Shown: positions 1 through 8,639 of the stretch, piece by piece
Layout of the letters: the number at the start of each line of letters is the position of its first letter
Numbering within the stretch: the first letter of the stretch is position 1
NCBI RefSeq assembly: GCF_900215155.1
Contig: NZ_LT907980.1
Location: 1,798,001 to 1,862,000, forward strand
DNA: 64,000 bases
Origin: Marinobacter sp. LV10R510-11A
GTDB taxonomy: Bacteria > Pseudomonadota > Gammaproteobacteria > Pseudomonadales > Oleiphilaceae
Reading direction: 5' to 3'
Position numbers and translations under genes: made by a program
The notes under the pieces: model-generated
Database searches by the model: none
The model's input: the letters and a program-made list of their open reading frames with translations, nothing else
What the model was told of the DNA's origin: nothing

Positions 1-184
1 TCCGGCCCGGCTGATTCTCAAGGCCAGACATGTTGGCCCACTCCCAAGCACCCAATGTGATAATCGCAGCGGTAAACAGCGCGAAACCCATTGACGGCAG
101 GAAAAAAATGCCCCCAATAGCGATGGGAGCAAGGATTAGCGCGGTGATAATTCGGGTTTTTAGCACAATAGAGGTCGCTGTCAT
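1..184 (-). CDS. cdsA: Phosphatidate cytidylyltransferase, N-terminal fragment (cut by window edge)
   Basis: Reading leftward from the ATG at 184, 61 codons are visible and run off the window. The residues begin MTATSIVLKTRIITALILAP and continue into a very hydrophobic stretch and an AWEWA segment, which is the usual N-terminus of CdsA. CdsA is the inner-membrane enzyme making CDP-diacylglycerol from phosphatidic acid and CTP. It starts three bases after the uppS stop, the usual order in gammaproteobacteria. The catalytic C-terminal part lies outside the window, so the call rests on the N-terminus and position. Confidence 0.85.
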   Translation of the reverse strand, partial: MTATSIVLKTRIITALILAPIAIGGIFFLPSMGFALFTAAIITLGAWEWANMSGLENQPGR

Positions 185-187
185 TCG

Positions 188-958
188 TTATTTTTGTGAC
201 GACTTGGCCGCAACTTGGTCATCCGTCTGACCAAAGCGGCGCTGCCGTCCGGCGTAGGCCTGTAACGCTTTGCGCATCTCGTCTTCTTTAAAATCAGGCC
301 AGAATACGGGCGAAAAATACAGTTCGGTGTAAGCCAAGTGCCAAAGCATGAAGTTGCTGATCCGTTGCTCGCCTGCCGTACGGATCATAAGATCCGGCAC
401 TGGGAGGTCGCCAATACTCAGGTGCTTCTGGATAAGGTCACCGGTAATGTCTGAAGGCTCAAGCTCGCCACCCTTCACCATTTGGGCAACCTGCTGAGTC
501 GCCTGAGTTATATCCCAGTGTCCGCCATAGTTTGCGGCGATGACAAGCGTCATTCTGGTGTTGTTGCGGGTGAGCTCCTCTGCCTTGGCCATGTGCTCTT
601 GCAGAGTTGCGTTAAACGCGGAGCGATCACCGATGATGCGCAGGCAGATATCATTGCGATGCAGCTTTCTGACTTCCCGTTCCAGCGCAAAGAGAAACAG
701 CTTCATCAAAGCCGACACTTCGTCCTTTGGCCGCCGCCAGTTTTCGCTTGAGAAAGCGAACAGGGTAAGCACTTCTACACCCTCACGGGCACAGGTTTCG
801 ACAACAGCCTTTACCGCATCCACGCCAGCCTTGTGCCCTGCTACCCCTTTCAATCGGCGCTCTTTGGCCCACCGATTATTACCATCCATGATAATGGCCA
901 CATGCCGGGGCCGGCCATCAGCCGACACCGGAATCTCTGCGGATACTGTTCCCGTCAT
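188..958 (-). CDS. uppS: (2E,6E)-farnesyl-diphosphate-specific undecaprenyl diphosphate synthase
   Basis: This cytosolic/peripheral cis-prenyltransferase of 256 residues makes the C55 lipid carrier used for peptidoglycan and other cell-surface polymers. The catalytic motif MDGNNRWA (residues about 24-31) with its essential Asp is present, followed by FAFSSENW (about 68-75). Near residue 195 is IRTAGEQRISNFMLW, which carries the substrate-binding Arg and Glu; the family more often has RTGGE. Length is normal. It lies between frr (69 bp upstream) and cdsA (3 bp downstream) and is presumably cotranscribed with both. Confidence 0.95.
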   Translation of the reverse strand: MTGTVSAEIPVSADGRPRHVAIIMDGNNRWAKERRLKGVAGHKAGVDAVKAVVETCAREGVEVLTLFAFSSENWRRPKDEVSALMKLFLFALEREVRKLHRNDICLRIIGDRSAFNATLQEHMAKAEELTRNNTRMTLVIAANYGGHWDITQATQQVAQMVKGGELEPSDITGDLIQKHLSIGDLPVPDLMIRTAGEQRISNFMLWHLAYTELYFSPVFWPDFKEDEMRKALQAYAGRQRRFGQTDDQVAAKSSQK

Positions 959-1027
959 GAAATCCCCTGTACGGCTAGCAGAATATCGCTGCTGGCCGTG
1001 TTTTCGCGTGCAAGTGAAACTAGGCGA

Positions 1028-1585
1028 TCAGACCGCCATCAGGTCCTCTTCTTTAGCCTTGAGCACCTTCTCAACTTCAGCGATGTAGCGATCGGTAAGC
1101 TTCTGGACTTCTTCTTCACCCCGGCGCTCATCGTCTTCGCTGATGTCTTTTTCCTTCAGCAACTCTTTCATCATGCTGTTGGCATCGCGACGCGCATTCC
1201 GGACAGAAACGCGAGCATTCTCTGCGTCTGCCTTCGATTGCTTGACCATATTTTTGCGGGTTTCCTGGGTCAGCATCGGCATCGGAAGACGAATAAGGTC
1301 GCCGCTAGTAGCGGGATTCAGGCCGAGATCAGCGGCCATGATAGCCTTCTCAATAACGGGCACCAGGTTCTTCTCCCACGGCGACACAGCCAACGTGCGG
1401 TTATCTTCCACGTTTATGCTGGCAACTTGCTTCAGCGGGGTTTGCTGACCGTAGTAGTTAACCGTCACACTGTCCAGAATGGATGGGTGCGCCCGACCGG
1501 TCCGGATTTTGTTGAACGCCGAGCTCAGAGCCTCTAGGCTCTTCGTCATTTTCTTTTCGGCTTCCGCTCTTATATCGTTAATCAC
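1028..1585 (-). CDS. frr: Ribosome recycling factor
   Basis: This is a full-length RRF of 185 residues. With EF-G it splits the post-termination ribosome. The family pattern is clear: an N-terminal helix, the RTGRAHPSILD segment near residue 28, and the long C-terminal coiled helices rich in Arg, Lys and Glu, ending in KAKEEDLMAV. It lies 42 bp downstream of pyrH and upstream of uppS in the standard order. Nothing is unusual in length or motifs. Confidence 0.96.
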   Translation of the reverse strand: MINDIRAEAEKKMTKSLEALSSAFNKIRTGRAHPSILDSVTVNYYGQQTPLKQVASINVEDNRTLAVSPWEKNLVPVIEKAIMAADLGLNPATSGDLIRLPMPMLTQETRKNMVKQSKADAENARVSVRNARRDANSMMKELLKEKDISEDDERRGEEEVQKLTDRYIAEVEKVLKAKEEDLMAV

Positions 1586-1627
1586 GTAATTATCCTCAAT
1601 TCGTTCGTCGGGCCATCATGAAACCCG

Positions 1628-2356
1628 TTATTCAATCAGTGTACCTTCTTTTTCGCCGGTCACGATGCGCGTCAGTGCGCCCGCACGACTCATATCGAAA
1701 ACTCGCAGCGGCATACCTTGATCCCTGGCTAGGCAGATGGCCGTCAGATCCATCACACCCAGCTTTTTATCCAGCACTTCATCGTAAGTCAGGTGATCAA
1801 ACTTCACTGCGGTGGGGTCGAGGTGCGGATCTGCAGAATACACACCATCTACCTTGGTTGCTTTCAGCACCGCGTCTGCTTCAATTTCGATACCACGCAG
1901 GCAAGCTGCCGAATCTGTTGTAAAGAAAGGGTTACCTGTGCCTGCACAGAATATAACCACATCACCGTCTTTCAGGTCGCGAACAGCGCGACGGCGATCG
2001 TAATGCTCAACAATACCACTCATGGGAATAGCCGACATAACGCGGGTGCGAATGTTGGAACGCTCGAGAGCATCGCGCATGGCCAAGCCATTCATAACGG
2101 TAGCCAGCATACCCATGTGATCACCCGTAACCCTGTCCATACCGGCCTCGCTAAGGGAAGCACCACGGAACAGGTTGCCACCGCCAATCACCAGGCCCAC
2201 CTGAACGCCAATGCCAATCAGCGCACCGATTTCAAGGGCCATACGGTCAAGAACTTTGGGATCAATGCCAAATTCATGCTCCCCCATAAGGGCCTCACCA
2301 CTGAGCTTGAGCAGAACACGATTGTATCTTGGCTGGTTTTTCGGTGGTGTCGGCAT
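1628..2356 (-). CDS. pyrH: UMP kinase
   Basis: This is a 242-residue bacterial UMP kinase of the amino-acid-kinase fold, phosphorylating UMP to UDP in pyrimidine synthesis. The nucleotide-binding KLSGEALMG (about residues 17-25), [12 protein letters not shown] (about 54-65) and [13 protein letters not shown] (about 139-151) motifs are all present. It sits between tsf and frr, as in most proteobacteria. The 185 bp separating it from tsf hold two strong hairpins, described separately, which could uncouple it from rpsB-tsf transcription. Confidence 0.96.
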   Translation of the reverse strand: MPTPPKNQPRYNRVLLKLSGEALMGEHEFGIDPKVLDRMALEIGALIGIGVQVGLVIGGGNLFRGASLSEAGMDRVTGDHMGMLATVMNGLAMRDALERSNIRTRVMSAIPMSGIVEHYDRRRAVRDLKDGDVVIFCAGTGNPFFTTDSAACLRGIEIEADAVLKATKVDGVYSADPHLDPTAVKFDHLTYDEVLDKKLGVMDLTAICLARDQGMPLRVFDMSRAGALTRIVTGEKEGTLIE

Positions 2357-2407
2357 ACTGATCCCCTTTTTCTCTGTTGACTGCTATCCGGCGTGAGACG
2401 CATTGCA

Positions 2408-2459
2408 GGCTTGTATCTGACATATCCCTTAAAAAAAAGGGGCATCTCAGATACAAGCC
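2408..2459 (-). terminator. Long stem-loop in the tsf-pyrH interval (terminator or attenuator)
   Basis: A perfect 13-bp inverted repeat (2408-2420 against 2447-2459) encloses a second small stem, CCCTT/AAGGG, and an eight-base A tract that reads as U8 in the leftward transcript. The structure lies after tsf and 50 bp before the pyrH start. The U run is inside the loop region, so a partial-termination or processing role is more likely than a simple terminator. The pairing is seen; the function is inferred. Confidence 0.5.
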
Positions 2460-2504
2460 CGCCACGAGAGCCGGAAAACACCGACCAACGTGGCAGACTC
2501 AGAT

Positions 2505-2531
2505 GGCGCTGTAACCCGCGGTTACAGCGCC
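2505..2531 (-). terminator. Perfect 11-bp hairpin just after tsf
   Basis: GGCGCTGTAAC (2505-2515) pairs with GTTACAGCGCC (2521-2531) around a five-base loop, starting 11 bp past the tsf stop codon. There is no U run on the leftward strand, so it probably stabilises or marks the 3' end of the rpsB-tsf mRNA rather than terminating strongly. Confidence 0.45.
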
Positions 2532-2541
2532 TACAAAGAAA

Positions 2542-3411
2542 TCAGGCCTTGCTTGCATCGGCTGCAGCAGCAACCTCGGCAGCAAAGTCTACTTCTTCTC
2601 TTTCAATGCCTTCACCCACTTCTACGCGAGCGAAACCGACCAGTTCGCCGCCTGCGGCTTTGACCAGTTCACCCACGGTCTGCTCTGGGTTTTTGACGAA
2701 AGGCTGCTCTACAAGGCTGTGCTCCTTGAGGAACTTCTTGATCCGGCCACCCATCATTTTCTCAACGATCTCGTCGGGCTTGCCTGCCATATCCGGCTGA
2801 GCCTTGATGACATCTTTCTCTTTTTCGAGCTCGTCAGCAGGCATGTCTTCCGGTCTTGCAACACGCGGATTGACAGCGGCAGCATGCATAGCGATATCTC
2901 GGGCCAGCTCGGAATCACCTGCAGTCAGTGCAACAACTGAGGCAATCTTGTTAGTGCTGTGAACGTAGCCACCAACAACCGGGCCTTTAATCTCAACTAC
3001 ACGGCGCACGGAAACATTCTCGCCGATTTTCTGAACCAGCGCTTCGCGCTTGGATTCCAGATCGCCTTCCATCAGCTTAGCAACGTCGGTTTCGCCTTTT
3101 TCGAAGGCAACGTTCAAAACGTCGGTGGCAAAATTGATGAAGTTATCGTCGCGGGCAACAAAGTCCGTCTCAGAATTCACTTCAACAATATAACCAACCG
3201 TCTTGTCGTCGGAAATCTTGATCAGCGACACGCCTTCAGCGGCTGTTCGGCCGGCTTTCTTGGCAGCTTTCAGGCCAGAAGACTTACGCAGCTCTTCAAT
3301 CGCAGCGTCTACACTTCCGCCAGCTTCAACCAGCGCCTTTTTGCATTCCATCATGCCTAGGCCAGTACGCTCGCGTAGCTCTTTGACCATTGCAGCGGTA
3401 ATTGCAGCCAT
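2542..3411 (-). CDS. tsf: Elongation factor Ts
   Basis: EF-Ts is the nucleotide-exchange factor for EF-Tu. The N-terminal UBA-like region with [18 protein letters not shown] is present, followed by the core and dimerisation domains, 289 residues in all. The reading frame can be extended two codons to a TTG at 3417, but the ATG at 3411 has AGGA six bases upstream and gives the usual [12 protein letters not shown] start, so it is preferred. It is cotranscribed with rpsB, 93 bp upstream. Confidence 0.96.
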   Translation of the reverse strand: MAAITAAMVKELRERTGLGMMECKKALVEAGGSVDAAIEELRKSSGLKAAKKAGRTAAEGVSLIKISDDKTVGYIVEVNSETDFVARDDNFINFATDVLNVAFEKGETDVAKLMEGDLESKREALVQKIGENVSVRRVVEIKGPVVGGYVHSTNKIASVVALTAGDSELARDIAMHAAAVNPRVARPEDMPADELEKEKDVIKAQPDMAGKPDEIVEKMMGGRIKKFLKEHSLVEQPFVKNPEQTVGELVKAAGGELVGFARVEVGEGIEREEVDFAAEVAAAADASKA

Positions 3412-3447
3412 GTCCAATCCTCTTAACTTTTCTGAATTCGGTGGGGA

Positions 3448-3477
3448 GGCATACCCTGAAATACGTCAGGATATGCC
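3448..3477 (-). other. Hairpin in the rpsB-tsf spacer
   Basis: GGCATACCCTGA and TCAGGATATGCC form a 12-position stem with a mismatch around a short loop, between the rpsB stop and the tsf ribosome-binding site. This may be a processing or stabilising element. No U tract follows. Confidence 0.35.
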
Positions 3478-3504
3478 TTACATCTCAAAAGTGACGCTTA
3501 CGCA

Positions 3505-4248
3505 TCACTCTGCAGCCGGAGCCGCTCCTGCAGGTTCTTCAGCGACTTCTACAAACTCGTCAGCGCCACCCTGTGTTGATTCCATGCAGGTATCTGCAAC
3601 GGCCTTCACGTAGATCTGAATCGCGCGAATGGCATCGTCGTTACCCGGGATAACGTAATCAACGCCATCAGGGTTACTGTTGGTATCTACTACACCGATA
3701 ACAGGAATGCCCAGCTTGTTGGCTTCCTTGATAGCGATGCGCTCGTGATCAACGTCGATAACAAACAACGCGTCAGGCAAACCGCCCATATCCTTGATAC
3801 CACCAATGGAACGCTCAAGCTTATCCATTTCACGGGTGCGCTCAAGAGCTTCTTTTTTGGTCAGCTTGTCGAACGTACCGTCTTTACGCTGGGCATCCAG
3901 ATCACGGTAGCGACGGATAGACTGACGGATGGTTTTGTAGTTGGTCAGCATGCCACCGAGCCAGCGGTGATTAACAAAAGGCTGGCCGGACCGCTCGGCT
4001 TCTTCCTTGATGACCTTGGCCGCGGCGCGCTTGGTGCCAATGAACAGGATCTTGTTCTTGTTCTCTGTCAGTTTCTGAACGAAATCGAGCGCTTCGTTCA
4101 TGGCAGGAACAGTCTGCTCAAGGTTGATGATGTGAATCTTGTTACGGGCGCCGAAGATGTACTTCGACATTTTCGGGTTCCAGTAGCGAGTCTGGTGACC
4201 GAAGTGAGCACCTGCCTTGAGCAGGTCACGCATATTTACCTGAGCCAT
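3505..4248 (-). CDS. rpsB: 30S ribosomal protein S2
   Basis: This is full-length S2 (247 residues). [17 protein letters not shown] lies near the N-terminus and FIGTKRAA near residue 70, followed by the coiled-coil insertion. The C-terminal tail after about residue 225 is acidic and Ala/Pro-rich and is variable in the family. It is the first gene of the leftward operon and faces map across a 263-bp divergent region. Confidence 0.97.
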   Translation of the reverse strand: MAQVNMRDLLKAGAHFGHQTRYWNPKMSKYIFGARNKIHIINLEQTVPAMNEALDFVQKLTENKNKILFIGTKRAAAKVIKEEAERSGQPFVNHRWLGGMLTNYKTIRQSIRRYRDLDAQRKDGTFDKLTKKEALERTREMDKLERSIGGIKDMGGLPDALFVIDVDHERIAIKEANKLGIPVIGVVDTNSNPDGVDYVIPGNDDAIRAIQIYVKAVADTCMESTQGGADEFVEVAEEPAGAAPAAE

Positions 4249-4302
4249 GATATTACCTTAGTGTAGCTTCGGGTTAGTCCTCCACGCGTCCAATTACCCC
4301 AA

Positions 4303-4346
4303 CCAGGCTCCCTGTACAGCATTTAAAGCGGGAGCAGGCACCCTGG
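4303..4346 (-). promoter_or_regulatory. Possible rpsB leader structure
   Basis: In the untranslated region before rpsB, GCTCCC (4307-4312) pairs with GGGAGC (4330-4335), and CCAGG (4303-4307) with CCTGG (4342-4346), giving a stepped stem 55-100 bases upstream of the start. S2 is known to autoregulate its operon through the leader in other proteobacteria. Whether this element does so is inference. Confidence 0.35.
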
Positions 4347-4451
4347 GGCAACGTGCTGACTCGTGTGCGAATTTGCCGGATTCGTTTCCAGCGGGCGCGT
4401 TTATACCATAAAATACAGGCCTCACGCCATTAATTTTGCATCACGGCCTCC

Positions 4452-4480
4452 TTGTACCCTGGGCGCAGGGCCCTTAAAAT
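4452..4480 (+). promoter_or_regulatory. Sigma-70 promoter of map
   Basis: TTGTAC (4452-4457), a spacer of exactly 17 bp and TAAAAT (4475-4480) form a near-consensus vegetative promoter 31 bp before the map ATG. It points rightward, away from rpsB. Confidence 0.7.
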
Positions 4481-4511
4481 AGACGTTTGATACATATCAA
4501 CGGGAAGTCCA

Positions 4512-5282
4512 ATGCAAGTATCGATCAAGACTCCAGAAGAAATCGAAAAGATGCGCGTAGCAGGCCGCCTGGCGGCGGATGTTCTTAATATGATCGGGGA
4601 GCATGTCAAGCCTGGCGTATCCACCGAAGAGCTCAATCAAATCTGCCACGACTACATTGTTAACGAGCGGGAGGCGATTCCTGCCCCGCTGAACTACAAA
4701 GGCTTTCCAAAATCCGTGTGCACCTCCGTAAACCACGTTATCTGCCACGGGATACCCTCAGAAACGAAAATCCTGAAGGACGGCGACATACTTAACATCG
4801 ATGTCACCGTTATAAAGGATGAGTACCACGGCGATACTAGCAAGATGTGGATTGTCGGCAAGCCAAAGCCGGGCTCAGAACGCCTTATCAAGGTCACCCA
4901 GGAATGCCTCTATAAAGGCATGGAGCTGGTTAGGCCCGGCACACGCCTGGGCGATATTGGCCATGTGATTCAGCAGCATGCCGAAAAACACCGTTATTCT
5001 GTGGTGCGGGATTATTGCGGGCACGGCATCGGCAAGGGGTTTCATGAAGAGCCGCAAGTGATGCACTACGGCAAACCAGGCACCGGCATGGAGCTGCAAG
5101 AAGGCATGACCTTCACCATTGAACCCATGATCAACCAAGGCAAGTACCACACCAAGCTGCTACCGGATCAGTGGACTGTGGTCACCAAAGACCACAAGCT
5201 TTCGGCGCAGTGGGAACACACCATTCTGGTGACTGCCGATGGCTACGAAGTGTTGACCAAGCGGTCGGAGGAGTCCTTCTAA
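4512..5282 (+). CDS. map: Type I methionine aminopeptidase
   Basis: This cytosolic dinuclear metal peptidase removes the initiator methionine from nascent proteins. It has 256 residues with no N-terminal extension, as in the type Ia family. The metal ligands are recognisable: two Asp in DVTVIKDEYHGDTSK (about residues 97 and 108), His in YCGHGIGKGFHEE (about 171), Glu in FTIEPMIN (about 204) and Glu in QWEHTILVT (about 235). The stop abuts the GTG of glnD, so the two are cotranscribed. Confidence 0.96.
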   Translation: MQVSIKTPEEIEKMRVAGRLAADVLNMIGEHVKPGVSTEELNQICHDYIVNEREAIPAPLNYKGFPKSVCTSVNHVICHGIPSETKILKDGDILNIDVTVIKDEYHGDTSKMWIVGKPKPGSERLIKVTQECLYKGMELVRPGTRLGDIGHVIQQHAEKHRYSVVRDYCGHGIGKGFHEEPQVMHYGKPGTGMELQEGMTFTIEPMINQGKYHTKLLPDQWTVVTKDHKLSAQWEHTILVTADGYEVLTKRSEESF

Positions 5283-7928
5283 GTGAATCACCCGAAGCTG
5301 GAGGCCAGGATCAGCGGGGATACCTCCCCTGTTATGGCAGCCAGGGAGCTGCTAAAACAACGCTATAATGCAGATGCAGAAGCCTTTCAACAAGGCGCCG
5401 ATGTAAGGGCTCTGGTTCACGCCAGAGCCGATACAATTGATACCGTGCTGAAACTGATCTGGAACCGGTATCCTTTTTCCAGCTCACCCGATATTGCGCT
5501 AATTGCCGTTGGCGGTTACGGCCGTGGTGAACTACACCCTCATTCAGATATCGACCTGCTGATACTGACTCGCAGCGGCATTGAACCAAGCTGGCAGGAA
5601 GATCTTGGCGCTTTCGTTACGCTTCTTTGGGATCTCAAACTCGACATCGGCCATAGCGTTCGCAGCATTGCAGAAAGCAAAACCGCGGCGCGGGGCGATA
5701 TATCCACCCTGACCAACCTGCTGGAAACCCGCACAATTGCTGGCCCGGATGAACTGCGTAAGGAGCTCAGCGAACAAGCCTACTCCGATAGCATCATCAC
5801 CGATCGCGACTACTTTATTGCCAAGCGCGAAGAGCAGAGGCGGCGCCACAGAAAGTACAGTGACACTGAGTATAACCTGGAGCCCAACGTAAAGGGCTCC
5901 CCTGGCGCACTTCGGGACATTCAGACCATCGGCTGGATTACCAAACGGCACTTTGGCCTGCAAAGCATTGCCGATTTGACCCGCTTCAGCATCCTCACAG
6001 ACGAAGAGCATCAGGTTCTGGTTCAGGGCGAAACCCTCCTGTGGCAATTGCGCTACGGGCTTCAGCTGATCGCAGACCGTAACGAAAACCGGCTGCTGTT
6101 CGACCATCAGCGTGCCTTGGCACAGATGCTGGGATACAAGGACGAAGGCAAACGGCTGGATGTCGAGCTGATGATGCAATCCTACTATCGCACTGTGCTG
6201 GCGCTGGCAGAACTCGCCGACGTTATTCTTCAGTTTTACGATGAGGCGATACTTGGCACCGGCACAGAAGACGATATTCAGCCCATCAACAATCGGTTCC
6301 AGATTCGCAACAGCTATATAGAGGCGGTAAATAACCAAGTATTTGCCTACTCCCCCTACGCAATCATGGAAATCTTTGTGCTGATGGCCCAGCACCCTGA
6401 AATAAAAGGCATACGGGCCACGACCATCCGGTCTTTGCGGGCACACAGACACCTGATTGACGATGCCTTCCGGGGTGATCTGGCCGTGACATCCCTGTTC
6501 ATGGAATTGCTGCGGACACCCCATGCGCTGGACAAAACCCTCTCCGCCATGAAGAAATACAATGTACTGGGGCGCTATTTGCCAGAGTTCGGCAAGATTA
6601 TCGGCCAAATGCAGCATGACCTTTTCCACATCTACACCGTTGATGCCCACACCATGTGGGTTATCCGCAATATGGTACGGCTGAACGGCGAGGACGCGCG
6701 CGACGACTTCCCGTTAGCATCCAGGCTGATTCACGGGCTTCCCAAGCGGGAAATCCTATATATTGCCGGCTTGTACCACGACATTGCCAAAGGGCGAGGT
6801 GGGGACCATTCAGAGCTTGGCGCCGTGGATGCCGAATCCTTCTGTCAGCGCCACCATCTTGGTGAGCGCGACACCCAGCTGGCATCCTGGTTGGTGGAAA
6901 ACCACTTACTGATGTCCATGACAGCCCAGCGCAAAGACATTTCTGACCCCGACATTATCCAGTCCTTTGCCCGCGCAGTGCCCAGCCAGGCACACTTGGA
7001 TTATCTGTACATCCTTACGGTGTGCGACATAAGCGCGACTAACCCCAAGCTCTGGAACACCTGGCGCGCATCGCTGTTGCGCCAGCTGTATGTAGAAGCC
7101 AAGCGCGCACTTCGGCGCGGCACAGATATTCCAGTTGACCGGCAGGCATGGATTCGGGCCACGCAGTCTGAGGCCCGTGAAATTCTTCATGCCCAGAACA
7201 TTTCCAATGAGCAGATAGATGCCATCTGGGATACGGTTGATGAGGACTACTTTCTGCAGGACTCCACGGTCGATATCGCCTGGCAAACTGCAGCCATCAT
7301 CAACCATGGCGATACACCCGGGCCACTGGTACTTATTCGGGATACCCTCGGCAGCCCTACCGATGGTTACTCCCAGATCATTATTTACATGAACGACCGG
7401 CCAACCCTGTTTGCTGCAACAACAGCGGTACTGGAACAGCTCAACCTAAACATTGTTGATGCTCGTATCAGCTCAAATGAAGGCCCCTATACGATCAGCT
7501 CTTATGTGGTGCTCGACGAAAAAGACCAACCGCTAGGTGTGGACCCGGCTCGCAAAGAGCGGGTGCGCAAGCGCCTGATTGAGGAGCTGGACGATCCGGA
7601 AGACTACCCCGACATTATTCACCGCCGCACACCACGGCAACTTCGGCATTTCGCGTTCCCCACCGAGGTGGTGTTTTCCAATGACACCATTAACGAGCGC
7701 ACGGTGATTGAAGTGGTTACGCCTGACCGACCCGGCCTTCTGGCCAGGATTGGGCAGGTACTGCTGAATCATCGTATACGCCTGAGTAATGCCAAAATCG
7801 CGACATTAGGCGAACGGGTGGAAGACGTGTTCTTTGTTACCGACGAACACGGCCAGCCCATCAGCGATCCTTCCGTGTGCCGCGCACTGCAACAAGACTT
7901 GTGCAAAATGCTGGATGACATTCAATGA
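5283..7928 (+). CDS. glnD: Bifunctional PII uridylyltransferase / uridylyl-removing enzyme
   Basis: GlnD senses glutamine and modifies the PII proteins that control nitrogen assimilation. It has 881 residues in the usual layout: the nucleotidyltransferase motif GGYGRGELHPHSDIDLLIL (about 77-95), a central region, an HD hydrolase motif YHDIAKGRGGDHS (about 497-509), and two C-terminal ACT domains (about 700-780 and 805-880) for glutamine sensing. The start is a GTG directly after the map TAA with GGAGGAG nine bases upstream. Its stop overlaps the ATG of the decayed dapC by four bases. Confidence 0.95.
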   Translation: MNHPKLEARISGDTSPVMAARELLKQRYNADAEAFQQGADVRALVHARADTIDTVLKLIWNRYPFSSSPDIALIAVGGYGRGELHPHSDIDLLILTRSGIEPSWQEDLGAFVTLLWDLKLDIGHSVRSIAESKTAARGDISTLTNLLETRTIAGPDELRKELSEQAYSDSIITDRDYFIAKREEQRRRHRKYSDTEYNLEPNVKGSPGALRDIQTIGWITKRHFGLQSIADLTRFSILTDEEHQVLVQGETLLWQLRYGLQLIADRNENRLLFDHQRALAQMLGYKDEGKRLDVELMMQSYYRTVLALAELADVILQFYDEAILGTGTEDDIQPINNRFQIRNSYIEAVNNQVFAYSPYAIMEIFVLMAQHPEIKGIRATTIRSLRAHRHLIDDAFRGDLAVTSLFMELLRTPHALDKTLSAMKKYNVLGRYLPEFGKIIGQMQHDLFHIYTVDAHTMWVIRNMVRLNGEDARDDFPLASRLIHGLPKREILYIAGLYHDIAKGRGGDHSELGAVDAESFCQRHHLGERDTQLASWLVENHLLMSMTAQRKDISDPDIIQSFARAVPSQAHLDYLYILTVCDISATNPKLWNTWRASLLRQLYVEAKRALRRGTDIPVDRQAWIRATQSEAREILHAQNISNEQIDAIWDTVDEDYFLQDSTVDIAWQTAAIINHGDTPGPLVLIRDTLGSPTDGYSQIIIYMNDRPTLFAATTAVLEQLNLNIVDARISSNEGPYTISSYVVLDEKDQPLGVDPARKERVRKRLIEELDDPEDYPDIIHRRTPRQLRHFAFPTEVVFSNDTINERTVIEVVTPDRPGLLARIGQVLLNHRIRLSNAKIATLGERVEDVFFVTDEHGQPISDPSVCRALQQDLCKMLDDIQ

Positions 7929-8505
7929 ATCCGAACCTTGATAAGCTACATCCCTACCCTTTTGAAAAACTGGCGAAAGTCATTGAGCTGGCAGACAGGC
8001 ACGACTTCATTGTTGCTTCAGATGAATGCTACTCAGAGTTATATCCCGATGAAAATAATCCGCCTGAAGGCTTGCTGCAGACCTGCGCGGCTATCGGCCG
8101 GCACGACTTCGCACGCTGTGTGGTTTTTCACAGCCTCTCGAAACGTAGCAACCTGCCCAGGTTGAGGTCTGGCTTCGTTGCAGGGGATGCGCGCATCTTA
8201 AAAGGCTACCTGAGCTACCGCACCTATCATGGCTGCGCTATGCCGGTTCATAATCAATTGGCCAGTATCGCCGCCTGGCAGGATGAAGATCACGTACGTG
8301 AAAATCGGGCCGCTTACCGTGCTAAATTTGAAGCCGTTGTGCCCATTCTGCGTGAGGTGATGGATGTGAATTTCCCCGATGCGGGATTCTATCTCTGGCC
8401 GGCTACAACCCAGGGGGAAACCGAGTGCGTATGGCACTGGTTGCACCGCTAGAAGAGTGTGTTGAAGCCGCAAAACGTATTGTTGAATTTGTGAAGGCAA
8501 ACTGA
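7925..8505 (+). pseudogene. dapC: Remnant of succinyldiaminopimelate aminotransferase (two internal deletions)
   Basis: The N-terminus MNPNLDKLHPYPFEKLA is the normal DapC start. It then jumps directly to VIELADRHDFIVASDECYSE, the segment before the PLP-lysine loop, so roughly 160 residues are missing. The catalytic-lysine region survives as SLSKRSNLPRLRSG. After GFYLWPAT a second deletion of about 40 residues shifts the frame: the open frame ends at 8452, while the true C-terminus (NRVRMALVAPLEECVEAA to VKAN) continues in another frame to a TGA at 8503-8505. Both gaps lie in conserved parts, so an active enzyme is not expected. ArgD or another transaminase probably supplies the step. The sizes of the gaps are from memory of the family. 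Confidence 0.85.
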
Positions 8506-8508
8506 CTT

Positions 8509-8622
8509 ATGAAGCTATACGAAATCTGAAATTGCGACACTGTTAAACAGCCCCTGGTCGAGCATGAAAGCTCTATTTTTGTCGGCTTTAATGCCAACGA
8601 GGGGGCAACACTAATCAACTAA
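8509..8622 (+). pseudogene. Remnant of an ArsC/YffB-family (Spx-like) gene
   Basis: Four bases after the dapC remnant an ATG opens MKLYEI followed by TGA. In the same frame the reading continues NCDTVK, then directly QPLVEHESSIFVGFNANEG, and stops at 8620-8622. These pieces match the two ends of the small thioredoxin-fold ArsC/YffB proteins: the N-terminal Lys/Asn-Cys-Asp-Thr-Val-Lys motif and the C-terminal hydrophobic stretch before FVGF. About 70 residues between them are missing and a stop codon lies early. This gene normally sits between dapC and dapD in pseudomonads and relatives, which supports the identification. Confidence 0.8.
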
Positions 8623-8639
8623 ACAGGAACAATTGCCAC

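Noticed and set aside
5544..6650. Long leftward frame (368 codons) opposite glnD
   Set aside because: glnD is unmistakable on the + strand; the antisense frame reflects codon bias and shows no domain.
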